DNA of 35,234 nt from DASWIG01 sp965371445 (GCA_965371445.1 CBDUYN010000105.1:1-35234); one strand, 5' to 3'. Positions 1-15,394 are shown, numbered from the stretch's first letter. Translations and numbers: made by a program. The notes: generated by a model from the letters alone, not told the origin.

Positions 1-310
1 AGGGGGGCCTGCGGAAACGTGGCTAGGGGATCCGGATCTGGGTGCTCCGCGAAAGTTGGAGCGAAGCCGTCGGGCTACGGAAGGGTAGTCGCCGACCGCA
101 TCCTTGATACCACCGGACCCTACGGTGCGCGCGCCGCAGCTCTATCCCGACCAAGACTGGGTAGAGGCTGACGCGTCCCCGCCGCCACACAGCCCCCGCT
201 CGCAAACCGCCAACGCCACCCCCAGCGTCTCCAACAGCGCCTTCTCCACCCGAGTCGCCGACCCGCCACCCCGCAACGCCCGTCCGTCGACCTGGTACCT
301 GACGGAGCGC
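1..310. other. Gene-poor stretch at the window edge holding repeat copy 1
   Basis: No convincing gene is visible here. The stretch lies downstream of the leftward toxin gene and contains the first copy of a 91-bp direct repeat (191-281). Read on the minus strand, the repeat encodes the same peptide, containing TRVEKALLETLGVALAVCER, as the unknown ORF after rpoC. The reading frame closes at position 142. The remaining sequence towards position 1 shows no recognisable product on either strand. Confidence 0.6.
191..281. repeat. 91-bp direct repeat, copy 1
   Basis: Base for base identical to 1027-1117, in the same orientation. The pair flanks the toxin-antitoxin module at 311-785. Beyond the left edge of each copy the sequences stay loosely similar, for example around the sense-strand TGGTCGG words, which suggests a longer and older duplication in which this core stayed identical. 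On the minus strand the repeat is in an open frame in both copies. Confidence 0.95.
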
Positions 311-559
311 TCAGGAATAAATGTCTTTCCGGTCCCCAAGCCGCAGGACGACAACGTTGTCTCCGTCGATGTCGAAGATGACTCGATAATCTCCGACCCT
401 GTAGCGAAAGGATCCGATCTTGGGATCGGTCAGTTTCTTGGCGTGGTCGAGTGGAGATCCCGAGAAAAGCCGGATTTTTTCGAGGATCGTGTTCCGGCTC
501 TGGGCTTCGAGTTTCTTCAGGTCTCGAACCGCGCGTCGGGTGAAAACGACCTCAGCCAT
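311..559 (-). CDS. RelE/ParE-superfamily toxin (type II toxin-antitoxin)
   Basis: An 82-residue protein with the compact RelE/ParE fold pattern: an N-terminal strand followed by basic helices (FTRRAVRDLKKLEAQSR), the central strand pair FRYRVGDYRVIFDID, and the C-terminal VVVLRLGDRKDIY. This matches the family's usual R-x-G-x-Y-R-V-I-F and G-x-R-x-x-x-Y signatures. Family members are mostly ribosome-dependent mRNA interferases; ParE members poison gyrase, and the sequence alone does not decide between them. The ATG lies inside the last codons of the upstream gene at 552-785 (8-nt overlap), the usual antitoxin-toxin coupling. The pair sits in the same orientation downstream of rpoC and is bracketed by a 91-bp direct repeat, so it may be an acquired cassette. 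Confidence 0.88.
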   Translation of the reverse strand: MAEVVFTRRAVRDLKKLEAQSRNTILEKIRLFSGSPLDHAKKLTDPKIGSFRYRVGDYRVIFDIDGDNVVVLRLGDRKDIYS

Positions 560-785
560 CGAGCAACTCGTCGAGGCGTGTCACACGGCCCTCGCGGTAG
601 TCCTGTCGCGCTTCTTCGATCGAGCGGAGGTAGCCCTGGGAGCCGAGGGCCTGGAGATCCTCACGATGATCGTCCATGGCCTCCCTCACCGTCTCCCGAA
701 TGAGTCCGCGGAACTCGTCGACACTCAGGTCCCGAACCAGCGTGGGTGTAGTCGAAGCTTCTCGATGTGTTCTTGCCAGAGTCAT
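552..785 (-). CDS. Antitoxin partner of the RelE/ParE-type toxin
   Basis: A 77-residue acidic protein (MTLARTHREAS... to RLDELLDG), predicted almost wholly helical. It holds the segment LSVDEFRGLIRETVREAM followed by a charged C-terminal half, as in the small antitoxins that precede RelE toxins. I do not recognise a specific antitoxin family. The start is set by a clear AAGGAG Shine-Dalgarno sequence about 6 nt before the ATG at 785. The toxin start overlaps its end by 8 nt. The frame stays open upstream for 188 further codons into the unknown ORF after rpoC. That is probably chance joining of frames, because the internal ribosome site is much better placed. A short inverted repeat CGCCA/TGGCG at 818-829 lies in its leader and could be an autoregulatory operator. 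Confidence 0.75.
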   Translation of the reverse strand: MTLARTHREASTTPTLVRDLSVDEFRGLIRETVREAMDDHREDLQALGSQGYLRSIEEARQDYREGRVTRLDELLDG

Positions 786-1026
786 GAGATCTCCTTGAGG
801 GTGACCGGCTCGGCGAACGCCAAGTGGCGCTGCCCGGGTGAGAGCCACTGACGGCAGCATAGCAGATCCTCGGCGCGCCTGGCTGCGGCCGTAGCCCTCT
901 GTGCTACGATGGCAGCCGTGGGCCGCTTTCGGGCTCATGGTTCCTCCTGCGGCGTAGGGAGCCGCTCGTCCAGCTAGCACGCCGCACCGACCAGCGTCCT
1001 GGGACGCCCTCCCTCCGCCGACCCAA
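786..1026. other. Leader region of the toxin-antitoxin module with an orphan ribosome site
   Basis: No independent gene is supported here. On the minus strand an AGGAGG sits 4 nt before an ATG at 938, and the frame reads through into the antitoxin without a stop. The encoded stretch (MSPKAAHGCHRS...) looks like no known protein, so this may be the remnant start of a lost gene or a leader for the cassette. Nearer the antitoxin there is a weak TATGCT -10-like word and the inverted repeat at 818-829. Confidence 0.35.
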
Positions 1027-1343
1027 AGCCCCCGCTCGCAAACCGCCAACGCCACCCCCAGCGTCTCCAACAGCGCCTTCTCCACCCGAGTCGCCGACCC
1101 GCCACCCCGCAACGCCCCCACCAGGGGACGCAACAAGCTCCGCGCCCCCCAAACCACCAGCTCCGCCGCCAGCGGACCGCCACGCAGCTCGAGCGCCAGC
1201 TCGTCGAGCCGCGCGATCATCCCCTCCAGCTCGACGCGGACCGACTCCATACGCTCCGCCGCCGCCGTGCGTCCGTGCACACGTTCCAGGAACTCCAGGG
1301 GGTCCATGGCCAGCACCGAGAGGACCTCCAGCAGGTCCGGCAT
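940..1343 (-). pseudogene. Unknown helical protein downstream of rpoC, 3' end apparently disrupted
   Basis: The frame opens at an ATG at 1343 (an in-frame TTG lies at 1349), about 57 nt after the rpoC stop. It encodes roughly 110 plausible residues: MPDLLEVLSVLAMDPLEFL, a charged helix (MESVRVELEGMIARLDELAL), a hydrophobic segment around AAELVVWGARSLLRPLVGAL, and ATRVEKALLETLGVALAVCE. I do not recognise the family. After the repeat segment the frame has no stop of its own and runs in frame through low-quality sequence into the antitoxin, giving one continuous 265-codon ORF. The duplicate copy at 191-281 closes at 142. The simplest reading is a gene whose end was displaced when the toxin-antitoxin cassette and its flanking duplication arose. 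It could instead be a real, slightly longer protein. The boundary at 940 is approximate. Confidence 0.4.
1027..1117. repeat. 91-bp direct repeat, copy 2
   Basis: Identical to 191-281 and in the same orientation. It lies inside the open frame of the unknown ORF downstream of rpoC, so this is probably the original location and 191-281 the duplicate. The spacing between copies (836 bp start to start) equals the toxin-antitoxin cassette plus its leader. Confidence 0.95.
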
Positions 1344-1399
1344 CTTCAACCGTCTTGTCCGAGACGGGCCGGCTACCTTCTTTCCGTCGGAAGAACCGA

Positions 1400-5578
<4,179 letters not shown>

Positions 5579-5618
5579 GTGAAATCTCCTTCCTGGGTTT
5601 CGGGTCACGCGGACCGGG

Positions 5619-9866
<4,248 letters not shown>

Positions 9867-9929
9867 TGAATCTCCACGCTCCTTCCGGCGCTAGTTTGGG
9901 GATGCTGCTCGCTGAAAATGAAGAGGCAC

Positions 9930-9972
9930 CATGCCCCGCTCGCCACCGATCGTGGCGAGAATTCGGGGCATG
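9930..9972 (-). promoter_or_regulatory. Large hairpin in the rplL-rpoB intergenic region
   Basis: Nested inverted repeats: the outer arms ACCATGCCCCG (9928-9938) and CGGGGCATGGT (9964-9974) are perfect over 11 bp. The inner arms CTCGCCAC (9939-9946) and GTGGCGAG (9952-9959) are perfect over 8 bp, with a small asymmetric bulge between the two stems. There is no T-run directly after it on the transcribed strand, so it is not a simple terminator. In E. coli the same intergenic interval holds an attenuator and an RNase III processing site, and this hairpin is a candidate for an equivalent role. Confidence 0.7.
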
Positions 9973-10092
9973 GTCGTTCGGTCTTGCGTATCGTCACGTT
10001 TTGGGGTACGGCTTGCTGCGCGCCGTCGCCAGACCGCCTTCTGGCCTACCACGGGACGGCCGCCGGCCGCCCCGTCCTGGTTTTCGGGGAAG

Positions 10093-10470
10093 CTACTTCA
10101 GGTCGACCTGGGCGCCGGCTTCCTCGAGCTGTTCTTTGATCTTCTCGGCCTCGTCTTTCGAGACGCTTTCCTTCACTGCCACCGGAGCCGACTCGACGAG
10201 CTCCTTGGCCTCCTTCAATCCCAACGCCGTGACCACACGCACCACCTTGATGACGTTGATCTTCTTGTCGCCATAGGAGGTCAGCATTACGTCGAACTCC
10301 GTCTGTTCCTCGGCCGCCGCCGTGTCGCTGGCGGCGCCCGGCGCCATGGCCACGGCCGCCGCCGCGGCCGACACCCCGTAGTGGTCCTCCAGGGCCTTGA
10401 CGAGGTTGTTCAAATCTATGACCGTCATCTCGTCAATCTGCTTGATGAATTCCTCAGTCGCGATCGCCAT
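10093..10470 (-). CDS. rplL: 50S ribosomal protein L7/L12
   Basis: The stalk protein that recruits translation GTPases; 125 residues, the usual length. The N-terminal dimerisation helices (ATEEFIKQIDEMTVIDLNNL) are followed by an Ala-rich hinge (AAAAAVAMAPGAASDTAAAE). The C-terminal domain has the conserved helix run INVIKVVRVVTALGLKEAK and ends in EEAGAQVDLK. The ATG at 10470 follows an AAGGAG ribosome site. It lies 82 nt after rplJ in the operon. The unusually long 226-nt gap to rpoB contains the hairpin described separately. Confidence 0.97.
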   Translation of the reverse strand: MAIATEEFIKQIDEMTVIDLNNLVKALEDHYGVSAAAAAVAMAPGAASDTAAAEEQTEFDVMLTSYGDKKINVIKVVRVVTALGLKEAKELVESAPVAVKESVSKDEAEKIKEQLEEAGAQVDLK

Positions 10471-10552
10471 TGTTCCTATCTCCTTGAGCTCTAATGGGGC
10501 ATCTTGGGCTCGCCCCTCGGTATCTTGAATCCTGCTTAGACGAAAACTCTGT

Positions 10553-11095
10553 TCAGCCGTCGGACCCGGTCGCTCCTTGGCGGCTTTCTCCGATCTGGTC
10601 GAGCACCACCACGAGCTGGCGCGGGATCGCTGCCAGGCCGCGCGCCAGGCGCGTGATCGGCGACTGCAAGAGGAAGAGGAGCTTCGCCACGAGCTCTTCT
10701 CGGCTCGGCAGCTTGGCGATCGACTCGACCTGGTCCGCGTCGATCGGCACGCCGTCGACGAGCCCGCCTTTGAGCTCGAACGCTGGCACCTCTTTGCGGA
10801 ACTCGGCGAGCGCCTTGGCGAGGCTCACCGCGTCGTCGCCGGTGTAGGCGACGGCCGTCGGGCCGACGAATTGCTCGGCGAGGGCTTGGAGGCTCTTGCC
10901 GTCGACGGCCAAGAGCGCCAGGGTGTTTTTCACCACCTGGTAGGAACCGCCGATCTCCCGGATGCGGTTGCGCAGGTCCGTGACCTGGGGCACCGTCACC
11001 CCCTTGAACCCCAACAGGAAAGCGTGCGGCGCCGCCGCCATGCCCGCCTGGTACTCGTCGATGAGCTCTTGTTTTTTGCTACGCGTCAGTGCCAT
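10553..11095 (-). CDS. rplJ: 50S ribosomal protein L10
   Basis: Ribosomal stalk base protein that anchors L7/L12 dimers; 180 residues, normal length. It begins MALTRSKKQELIDEYQ and holds VKNTLALLAVDGKSLQ and FVGPTAVAYTGDDAVSLAKA, typical of L10. The C-terminal helix (LARGLAAIPRQLVVVLDQIGE) is the L7/L12-binding part. The frame is open further upstream, but the ATG at 11095 is preceded by AGGAGG, and the upstream gene rplA ends 11 nt before it, so this start is secure. In other bacteria L10 with L12 autoregulates translation by binding the leader. The short gap here would place any such site inside the rplA end. Confidence 0.97.
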   Translation of the reverse strand: MALTRSKKQELIDEYQAGMAAAPHAFLLGFKGVTVPQVTDLRNRIREIGGSYQVVKNTLALLAVDGKSLQALAEQFVGPTAVAYTGDDAVSLAKALAEFRKEVPAFELKGGLVDGVPIDADQVESIAKLPSREELVAKLLFLLQSPITRLARGLAAIPRQLVVVLDQIGESRQGATGSDG

Positions 11096-11106
11096 CGCGC
11101 TTCCTC

Positions 11107-11811
11107 CTAGGCCTCGGCCGCGTGGAGCGCGGCGGCCTCGTCGAGCTTGAGCCCGGGGCCCATGGTCGAGGAAAGGCTGATGCCCAGGACGTACTTGCCC
11201 TTGGCGGCAGCCGGTTTGGCCCGCAGGATGGCGCCGACGAGCGCCAGGGTGTTCTCGCACAGCTTCTCGAGGGGGAAGCTGAGCTTTCCGAGCGGGGCGT
11301 GGATGATGCCGGTCTTGTCGACTCGGAACTCCACCTTACCCGCCTTGATGTCCCCGATCGCCTTGGTGACGTCCATCGTCACCGTGCCCGACTTGGGGTT
11401 GGGCATAAGCCCCCGGGGGCCGAGGACCCGGCCGAGGCGGCCCACCACCTTCATCATGTCGGGGGTGGAGATGACGGCGTCGAAATCGAGCCAGCCGTCC
11501 TGGATCTTTTTGGCCAGCTCGTCGCCACCCACATGATCCGCGCCGGCGTCTTCGGCCTCCTTGATCTTCTCGCCACTGGCGAAGACGAGGATGCGCACCG
11601 ACCTGCCGGTGCCGTGGGGCAACACGACGTTGCCGCGCACCATCTGATCGGCGTGCTTGGGATCGACACCGAGGCGCATCGCGACCTCCAGCGTCTGGTC
11701 GAACTTGGTGAACGAGCACTCCTTCAAGAGCTCGATCGCCTCTTCCATCTGGTAGGGTCGCCGTTCGACCTTGGCGGCGGCCGCTCGATGGTTCTTGCCT
11801 TTTCTCGGCAC
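11107..11811 (-). CDS. rplA: 50S ribosomal protein L1
   Basis: Binds 23S rRNA at the L1 stalk; 234 residues, the standard length. It carries the family signature GRVLGPRGLMPNPKSGTV near residue 130 and the preceding WLDFDAVISTPDMM segment. The N-terminus MPRKGKNHR is typical. The start is a GTG at 11811 with AGGAG upstream. L1 is the translational repressor of the rplK-rplA pair in other bacteria; I did not identify its mRNA site here. The gap to rplK is 83 nt. Confidence 0.97.
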   Translation of the reverse strand: MPRKGKNHRAAAAKVERRPYQMEEAIELLKECSFTKFDQTLEVAMRLGVDPKHADQMVRGNVVLPHGTGRSVRILVFASGEKIKEAEDAGADHVGGDELAKKIQDGWLDFDAVISTPDMMKVVGRLGRVLGPRGLMPNPKSGTVTMDVTKAIGDIKAGKVEFRVDKTGIIHAPLGKLSFPLEKLCENTLALVGAILRAKPAAAKGKYVLGISLSSTMGPGLKLDEAAALHAAEA

Positions 11812-11894
11812 GTTACCTTCTCCTAACCTCCGACCCGGACCGTGCCTCGATCCGCGTCGTCAGCGGTTCTAGGGTCGCGGGGGTCCCGGGGCAT

Positions 11895-12320
11895 TCAGGC
11901 CTCGACCTTGATGCCCATCGAGCGGGCCGTCCCCGCGATGGTGTTGAATCCGGCCTGAAGCGACGCCGCCGTCAGGTCCGGTGTCTTCGTCTTGACGATC
12001 TCCTCGACCTGGGCCCGGGTGACCATGCCCACCTTGTCGCGGTTGGGCTCGCCGGACCCCTTGTCGATCCCCGCCGCTTTTTTGAGCAGGACCGCTGCCG
12101 GGGGGGTCTTGGTGATGAACGAGTAGGTGCGATCGGCGTAGACCGCGATGATGACCGGGATCGTGGTCCCCATCTGGTTCTGCGTCCGGGCATTGAACGC
12201 CTTGCAGAAATCCATGATGTTCACCCCCGCCTGACCGAGAGCCGGCCCGACCGGGGGCGCCGGCGTCGCCTGGCCGCCGGTGATCTGAAGCTTGATTTGA
12301 CCGATGACTTTCTTCGCCAT
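11895..12320 (-). CDS. rplK: 50S ribosomal protein L11
   Basis: Binds the GTPase-associated centre of 23S rRNA and is required for RelA-dependent stringent response in other bacteria; 141 residues, standard. The proline-rich N-terminal signature is present (QITGGQATPAPPVGPALGQ, then GVNIMDFCKAFN), as are TFITKTPPAAVLLKKA-like residues (here SFITKTPPAAVLLKKA) and the C-terminal NTIAGTARSMGIKV. The ATG at 12320 has a GAGGTG ribosome site. It follows nusG by about 42 nt. Confidence 0.97.
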   Translation of the reverse strand: MAKKVIGQIKLQITGGQATPAPPVGPALGQAGVNIMDFCKAFNARTQNQMGTTIPVIIAVYADRTYSFITKTPPAAVLLKKAAGIDKGSGEPNRDKVGMVTRAQVEEIVKTKTPDLTAASLQAGFNTIAGTARSMGIKVEA

Positions 12321-12362
12321 CTCACACCTCGTATCTTTCGTAGGGCCGGTTTTTGAGCCTGT

Positions 12363-12899
12363 TTAGAGTTTTTCCACCTGGATGAACTCGAGCTCCACGG
12401 GGGTCTGGCGGCCAAAAATCGTCACCATCACCTTGAGCGTCGAGCGGTCGACGTTGACCTCGTCGACCACACCCGAGAAGTTGTTGAACGGTCCGTCGAT
12501 GATCTTGACCGGCTCGCCTTTCTCGAAGACGTACTTGGGCTTGGGCTTCTCCTTGGCCGAGGCCACCTGCTCCAGGATCTGGTCGACTTCCTCCTGGGTG
12601 AGCGGGGTCGGTTTCTTGCCCGTGCCCACGAAGCCCGTTACCTTCGGGGTGTTCTTGACCACGTGCCAGGCCGGGTCGGACATCTCCATCTCGACCAGGA
12701 TGTAGCCGGGGAAAAACTTCCGCTCGGTGACGCGCTTCTTGCCGCCCTTCATTTCCTCCACGGTCTCGGTCGGGATCTTGACCTCCCCGAACTGATCGCC
12801 CATCCCCAGCGCCTCGGCGCGCTGGTGAAGAGTCGCCGCGACGCGCTCCTCAAACCCCGAGTAGGTGTGGACGATGTACCATTTGCGCTCGGTCGACAT
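12363..12899 (-). CDS. nusG: Transcription termination/antitermination factor NusG
   Basis: Couples RNA polymerase to Rho or the ribosome; 178 residues. The NGN domain starts MSTERKWYIVHTYSGFEERV, with the family motif KFFPGYILVEMEM (residues 61-73) and TPKVTGFVGTGKKPTPL. The C-terminal KOW domain carries GEPVKIIDGPFNNFSGVVDE (about 128-147). The ATG at 12899 overlaps the secE stop by one base (TGATG), the usual secE-nusG coupling, which settles the start although the frame is open further upstream. Confidence 0.98.
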   Translation of the reverse strand: MSTERKWYIVHTYSGFEERVAATLHQRAEALGMGDQFGEVKIPTETVEEMKGGKKRVTERKFFPGYILVEMEMSDPAWHVVKNTPKVTGFVGTGKKPTPLTQEEVDQILEQVASAKEKPKPKYVFEKGEPVKIIDGPFNNFSGVVDEVNVDRSTLKVMVTIFGRQTPVELEFIQVEKL

Positions 12900-13378
12900 C
12901 ACAACCCCAGAGTTTCGAAGGTCCATTGGTAGGCCTTCAGGATGATCTGATCGGAGATCCACAGGTAGAGGGCGAAAATGACGCTCACCACCACCACCAC
13001 GATCGTGGTCTGGATGACCTCGGTCCGCGGCGGCTTGGTGACCTTGCCCCACTCCCCCTTCACCTCGACCACGAAGACCTTGGAGGTCTTCCACCACCGG
13101 GGGACGGCCTCGTTCGTTTTTTCGACCCAGCGGTAGCGAAGCTGGAGGACGACCAGGATCACGGCGACGAGGCCCAGGGCGTAGAGCCACCTCTGCCAGG
13201 TCTCTTGCGCGTCCCACCAGGTCGCCCAGGCGGCGGATTGCTCGACGATGCCGCCCTCAGGGGCGACGCTCTCCGGTTCGCCGGCCGCCTGGGCGCCACT
13301 TTCCTGGGCGGCCCACGCCGGCAGTCCGAGCAAGGCGACCAGCATTGCGGCCAGAACTAAGAATCGTACGTGAGTCAT
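12899..13378 (-). CDS. secE: Protein translocase subunit SecE, with an N-terminal extension
   Basis: Subunit of the SecYEG channel in the inner membrane. The C-terminal 55 residues are classical SecE: an amphipathic segment (FVVEVKGEWGKVTKPPRTEV, about 102-121) followed by the conserved membrane helix (IVVVVVSVIFALYLWISD). A second helix lies at about 64-80 (WLYALGLVAVILVVLQL). The N-terminus (1-24, MTHVRFLVLAAMLVALLGLP then AWAA) looks like a cleavable signal peptide followed by an Ala/Glu/Gly-rich linker of about 40 residues, which is not typical. At 159 residues it is longer than the common 60-130. The ribosome site before the ATG at 13378 is weak, and a longer frame upstream also exists. 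Confidence 0.9.
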   Translation of the reverse strand: MTHVRFLVLAAMLVALLGLPAWAAQESGAQAAGEPESVAPEGGIVEQSAAWATWWDAQETWQRWLYALGLVAVILVVLQLRYRWVEKTNEAVPRWWKTSKVFVVEVKGEWGKVTKPPRTEVIQTTIVVVVVSVIFALYLWISDQIILKAYQWTFETLGL

Positions 13379-13472
13379 CGTTTCGTCTCGTCGTGAAACG
13401 GCGCGGCACCGATTCGTTCCGCGCCGCGCGCTGTCGTCGAGCCTGCGCTCCACAGATGTGTTCTTCATGGGT

Positions 13473-13548
13473 TGGCAGGGCAGGAGGGAATCGAACCCCC
13501 AACCGCCGGTTTTGGAGACCGGTGCTCTACCAATTGAGCTACTGCCCT
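13473..13548 (-). tRNA. tRNA-Trp (CCA)
   Basis: A 76-nt cloverleaf with an AGGGCAG/CTGCCCT acceptor stem, a D-arm AGCTCAATTGGTAGAGC, an anticodon loop with CCA, and a T-arm loop GTTCGATTC. The 3' GCCA is encoded. It lies 13 nt after tuf and 94 nt before secE, so it is embedded in the operon, as in E. coli-like and many other tufB-secE regions. Confidence 0.97.
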
Positions 13549-13561
13549 ATCCACTGGACTC

Positions 13562-14755
13562 CTACTCGACGATCTCGGTGACGGTGCCGGCACCTACGGT
13601 GCGGCCACCCTCCCGGATCGCGAACCGGACGCCTTTCTCCATGGCGATCGGAGCGATGAGCTCCACCTCCAGGTTGACGTTGTCGCCCGGCATCACCATC
13701 TCCGTGCCTTCCGGCAGGTTCGAAGAACCCGTGACGTCCGTCGTCCGGAAGTAGAACTGCGGACGGTAGCCGTTGAAAAACGGCGTGTGGCGACCGCCCT
13801 CTTCTTTGGTCAGCACGTAGACCTCGCCCTTGAACTTTGTATGCGGCGTGATCGAGCCCGGCTTCGCGAGCACCTGGCCACGCTCCACCTCGTCTTTCTT
13901 GGTGCCGCGCAAAAGAACGCCGACGTTGTCGCCCGCCTCGCCCTGGTCGAGGAGCTTGCGGAACATCTCGACGCCGGTGACGACCGTTTTTGACGTCTCC
14001 CTGATGCCGATGATCTCGATCTCCTCGCCCACCTTGACCACGCCGCGCTCGATCCGGCCCGTCACCACCGTGCCGCGGCCCTGGATCGAGAAGATGTCCT
14101 CGATCGGCATCAGGAAGTCCTTGTCGATGGCGCGCTCCGGCAGCGGGATGTAGCTGTCGACCGCATCGATCAGCTCCATGATCTGCGCGCCCCACTCGTC
14201 CTCCGGATCGCCCGACTCCAGGGCCTTTAGGGCCGAGCCGCGGATGATCGGGATGTCGTCGCCCGGGTACTCGTAGGAGGAGAGGAGCTCGCGAAGCTCC
14301 AGCTCGACAAGCTCCAGGAGCTCCTCGTCGTCGACCATGTCGCACTTGTTCATGAAGACCACGATCGCCGGCACGCCCACCTGGCGGGCCAGCAGGATGT
14401 GCTCGCGGGTCTGCGGCATCGGGCCGTCGGCCGCCGAGACCACGAGGATCGCGCCGTCCATCTGCGCGGCGCCCGTGATCATGTTCTTCACGTAGTCGGC
14501 ATGGCCCGGGCAGTCGACATGCGCGTAGTGGCGGTTCTCCGACTGGTACTCGACGTGGGCGGTCGCGATCGTGATGCCGCGCTCGCGCTCTTCCGGCGCC
14601 TTGTCGATGTCATCAAAGGCGGTGAACTCCGCCAGGCCCTTCTTTGAAAGGACGCTCGTCATCGCCGCCGTCAGCGTCGTCTTGCCGTGGTCGACGTGCC
14701 CGATCGTACCGACGTTGACGTGGGGCTTCGTGCGTTCATACTTCTCCTTGGCCAT
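13562..14755 (-). CDS. tuf: Translation elongation factor Tu
   Basis: GTPase that delivers aminoacyl-tRNA to the ribosome; 397 residues. All G motifs are present: GHVDHGKTT (about 18-26), RGITI (about 59), DCPGHADY (about 81), NKCDM (about 136) and SALKA (about 174). Domains 2 and 3 follow with VVTGRIERGVVKVGEEIEI and RPQFYFRTTDVTG. The ATG at 14755 is preceded by GAGGAGG, somewhat far (about 13 nt). The gene sits between four upstream tRNAs and tRNA-Trp. A hairpin with a following T5 run lies directly upstream and could attenuate its transcription. Confidence 0.99.
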   Translation of the reverse strand: MAKEKYERTKPHVNVGTIGHVDHGKTTLTAAMTSVLSKKGLAEFTAFDDIDKAPEERERGITIATAHVEYQSENRHYAHVDCPGHADYVKNMITGAAQMDGAILVVSAADGPMPQTREHILLARQVGVPAIVVFMNKCDMVDDEELLELVELELRELLSSYEYPGDDIPIIRGSALKALESGDPEDEWGAQIMELIDAVDSYIPLPERAIDKDFLMPIEDIFSIQGRGTVVTGRIERGVVKVGEEIEIIGIRETSKTVVTGVEMFRKLLDQGEAGDNVGVLLRGTKKDEVERGQVLAKPGSITPHTKFKGEVYVLTKEEGGRHTPFFNGYRPQFYFRTTDVTGSSNLPEGTEMVMPGDNVNLEVELIAPIAMEKGVRFAIREGGRTVGAGTVTEIVE

Positions 14756-14776
14756 GGTCTTCGAAACGCCTCCTCT

Positions 14777-14810
14777 AAAAACGGCCCACAGCGTCTTCTT
14801 CGCTGGGCCG
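14777..14810 (-). terminator. Terminator-like hairpin between tRNA-Thr(GGU) and tuf
   Basis: On the transcribed strand CGGCCCAGCG, loop AAGAAGA, then CGCTGTGGGCCG form a 10-bp GC-rich stem with a 2-nt bulge, followed at once by TTTTT and then by the tuf ribosome site GAGGAGG. The geometry is that of an intrinsic terminator. Because tuf has no obvious separate promoter after it, partial termination (attenuation) is more likely than full stop. Confidence 0.6.
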
Positions 14811-14885
14811 TGCGGCTGGTTGGTCTGGATTTGCTGTCTCGGGATGCCGAGGCGCCGCCTGGAAAGGCCCTCTCGGCAACGAAGC

Positions 14886-14960
14886 TGGAGCCCACGAGCG
14901 GATTTGAACCGCTGACCCCGTCCTTACCAAGGACGTGCTCTACCCCTGAGCCACGTGGGC
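14886..14960 (-). tRNA. tRNA-Thr (GGU)
   Basis: A 75-nt cloverleaf with a GCCCACG/CGTGGGC acceptor stem, anticodon GGT in the loop TTGGTAA, a T-loop GTTCAAATC and encoded CCA. It is the fourth tRNA upstream of tuf, matching the thrT position in E. coli. Confidence 0.97.
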
Positions 14961-15189
14961 CGAAGACTTGTTCCCCCTGCTCGCCGAAGCCGTTCAGCGA
15001 GCCGTCACCAGCGCTTGTTTCTCCTAGTTAAGTCCGCCTCTACCTGGATCTGCTGCGAGCCGGCGAGCGTAGCCCACCACGGGTGCCGCGGGGGCACCCG
15101 GAGACAAGATTACAGACCCTAGCAGGATCCGACCTCCCTGTCTACCCCCAAAACGGGGCAAATCGTCGACGGAAGCCTGGTCGCTCGTG

Positions 15190-15264
15190 TGGAGCGGGAG
15201 ACGGGATTCGAACCCGCGACCAACAGCTTGGAAGGCTGTGACTCTACCCCTGAGTTACTCCCGC
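15190..15264 (-). tRNA. tRNA-Gly (UCC)
   Basis: A 75-nt cloverleaf with a GCGGGAG/CTCCCGC acceptor stem, anticodon TCC between CAGCC and GCTG, a T-loop GTTCGAATC and encoded CCA. It corresponds to glyT in the E. coli order. The 229 nt to the next tRNA hold a GC-rich hairpin (15080-15100) with no clear T-run. Confidence 0.97.
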
Positions 15265-15307
15265 CGATACGAGTCGCCCCCCCGGGGGGGCGGCGACGGT
15301 TCCAACT

Positions 15308-15394
15308 TGGTGGAGGTGGATGGACTTGAACCACCGTAGGCATTACGCCGGCAGATTTACAGTCTGCTGCCTTTGACCACTCGGCCACACCTCC
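15308..15394 (-). tRNA. tRNA-Tyr (GUA)
   Basis: An 87-nt class II tRNA with a long variable arm. The acceptor GGAGGTG/CACCTCC, D-arm GGCCGAGTGGTCAAAGGC, anticodon GTA in the loop CTGTAAA, a T-loop GTTCAAGTC and encoded ACCA are all visible. It corresponds to tyrU in the E. coli order. Confidence 0.97.

Noticed and set aside
15080..15100. Hairpin GGGTGCC/GGCACCC in the tRNA-Gly to tRNA-Thr gap
   Set aside because: Stable stem but no T-run on either side, and no conserved partner, so I do not call a terminator.
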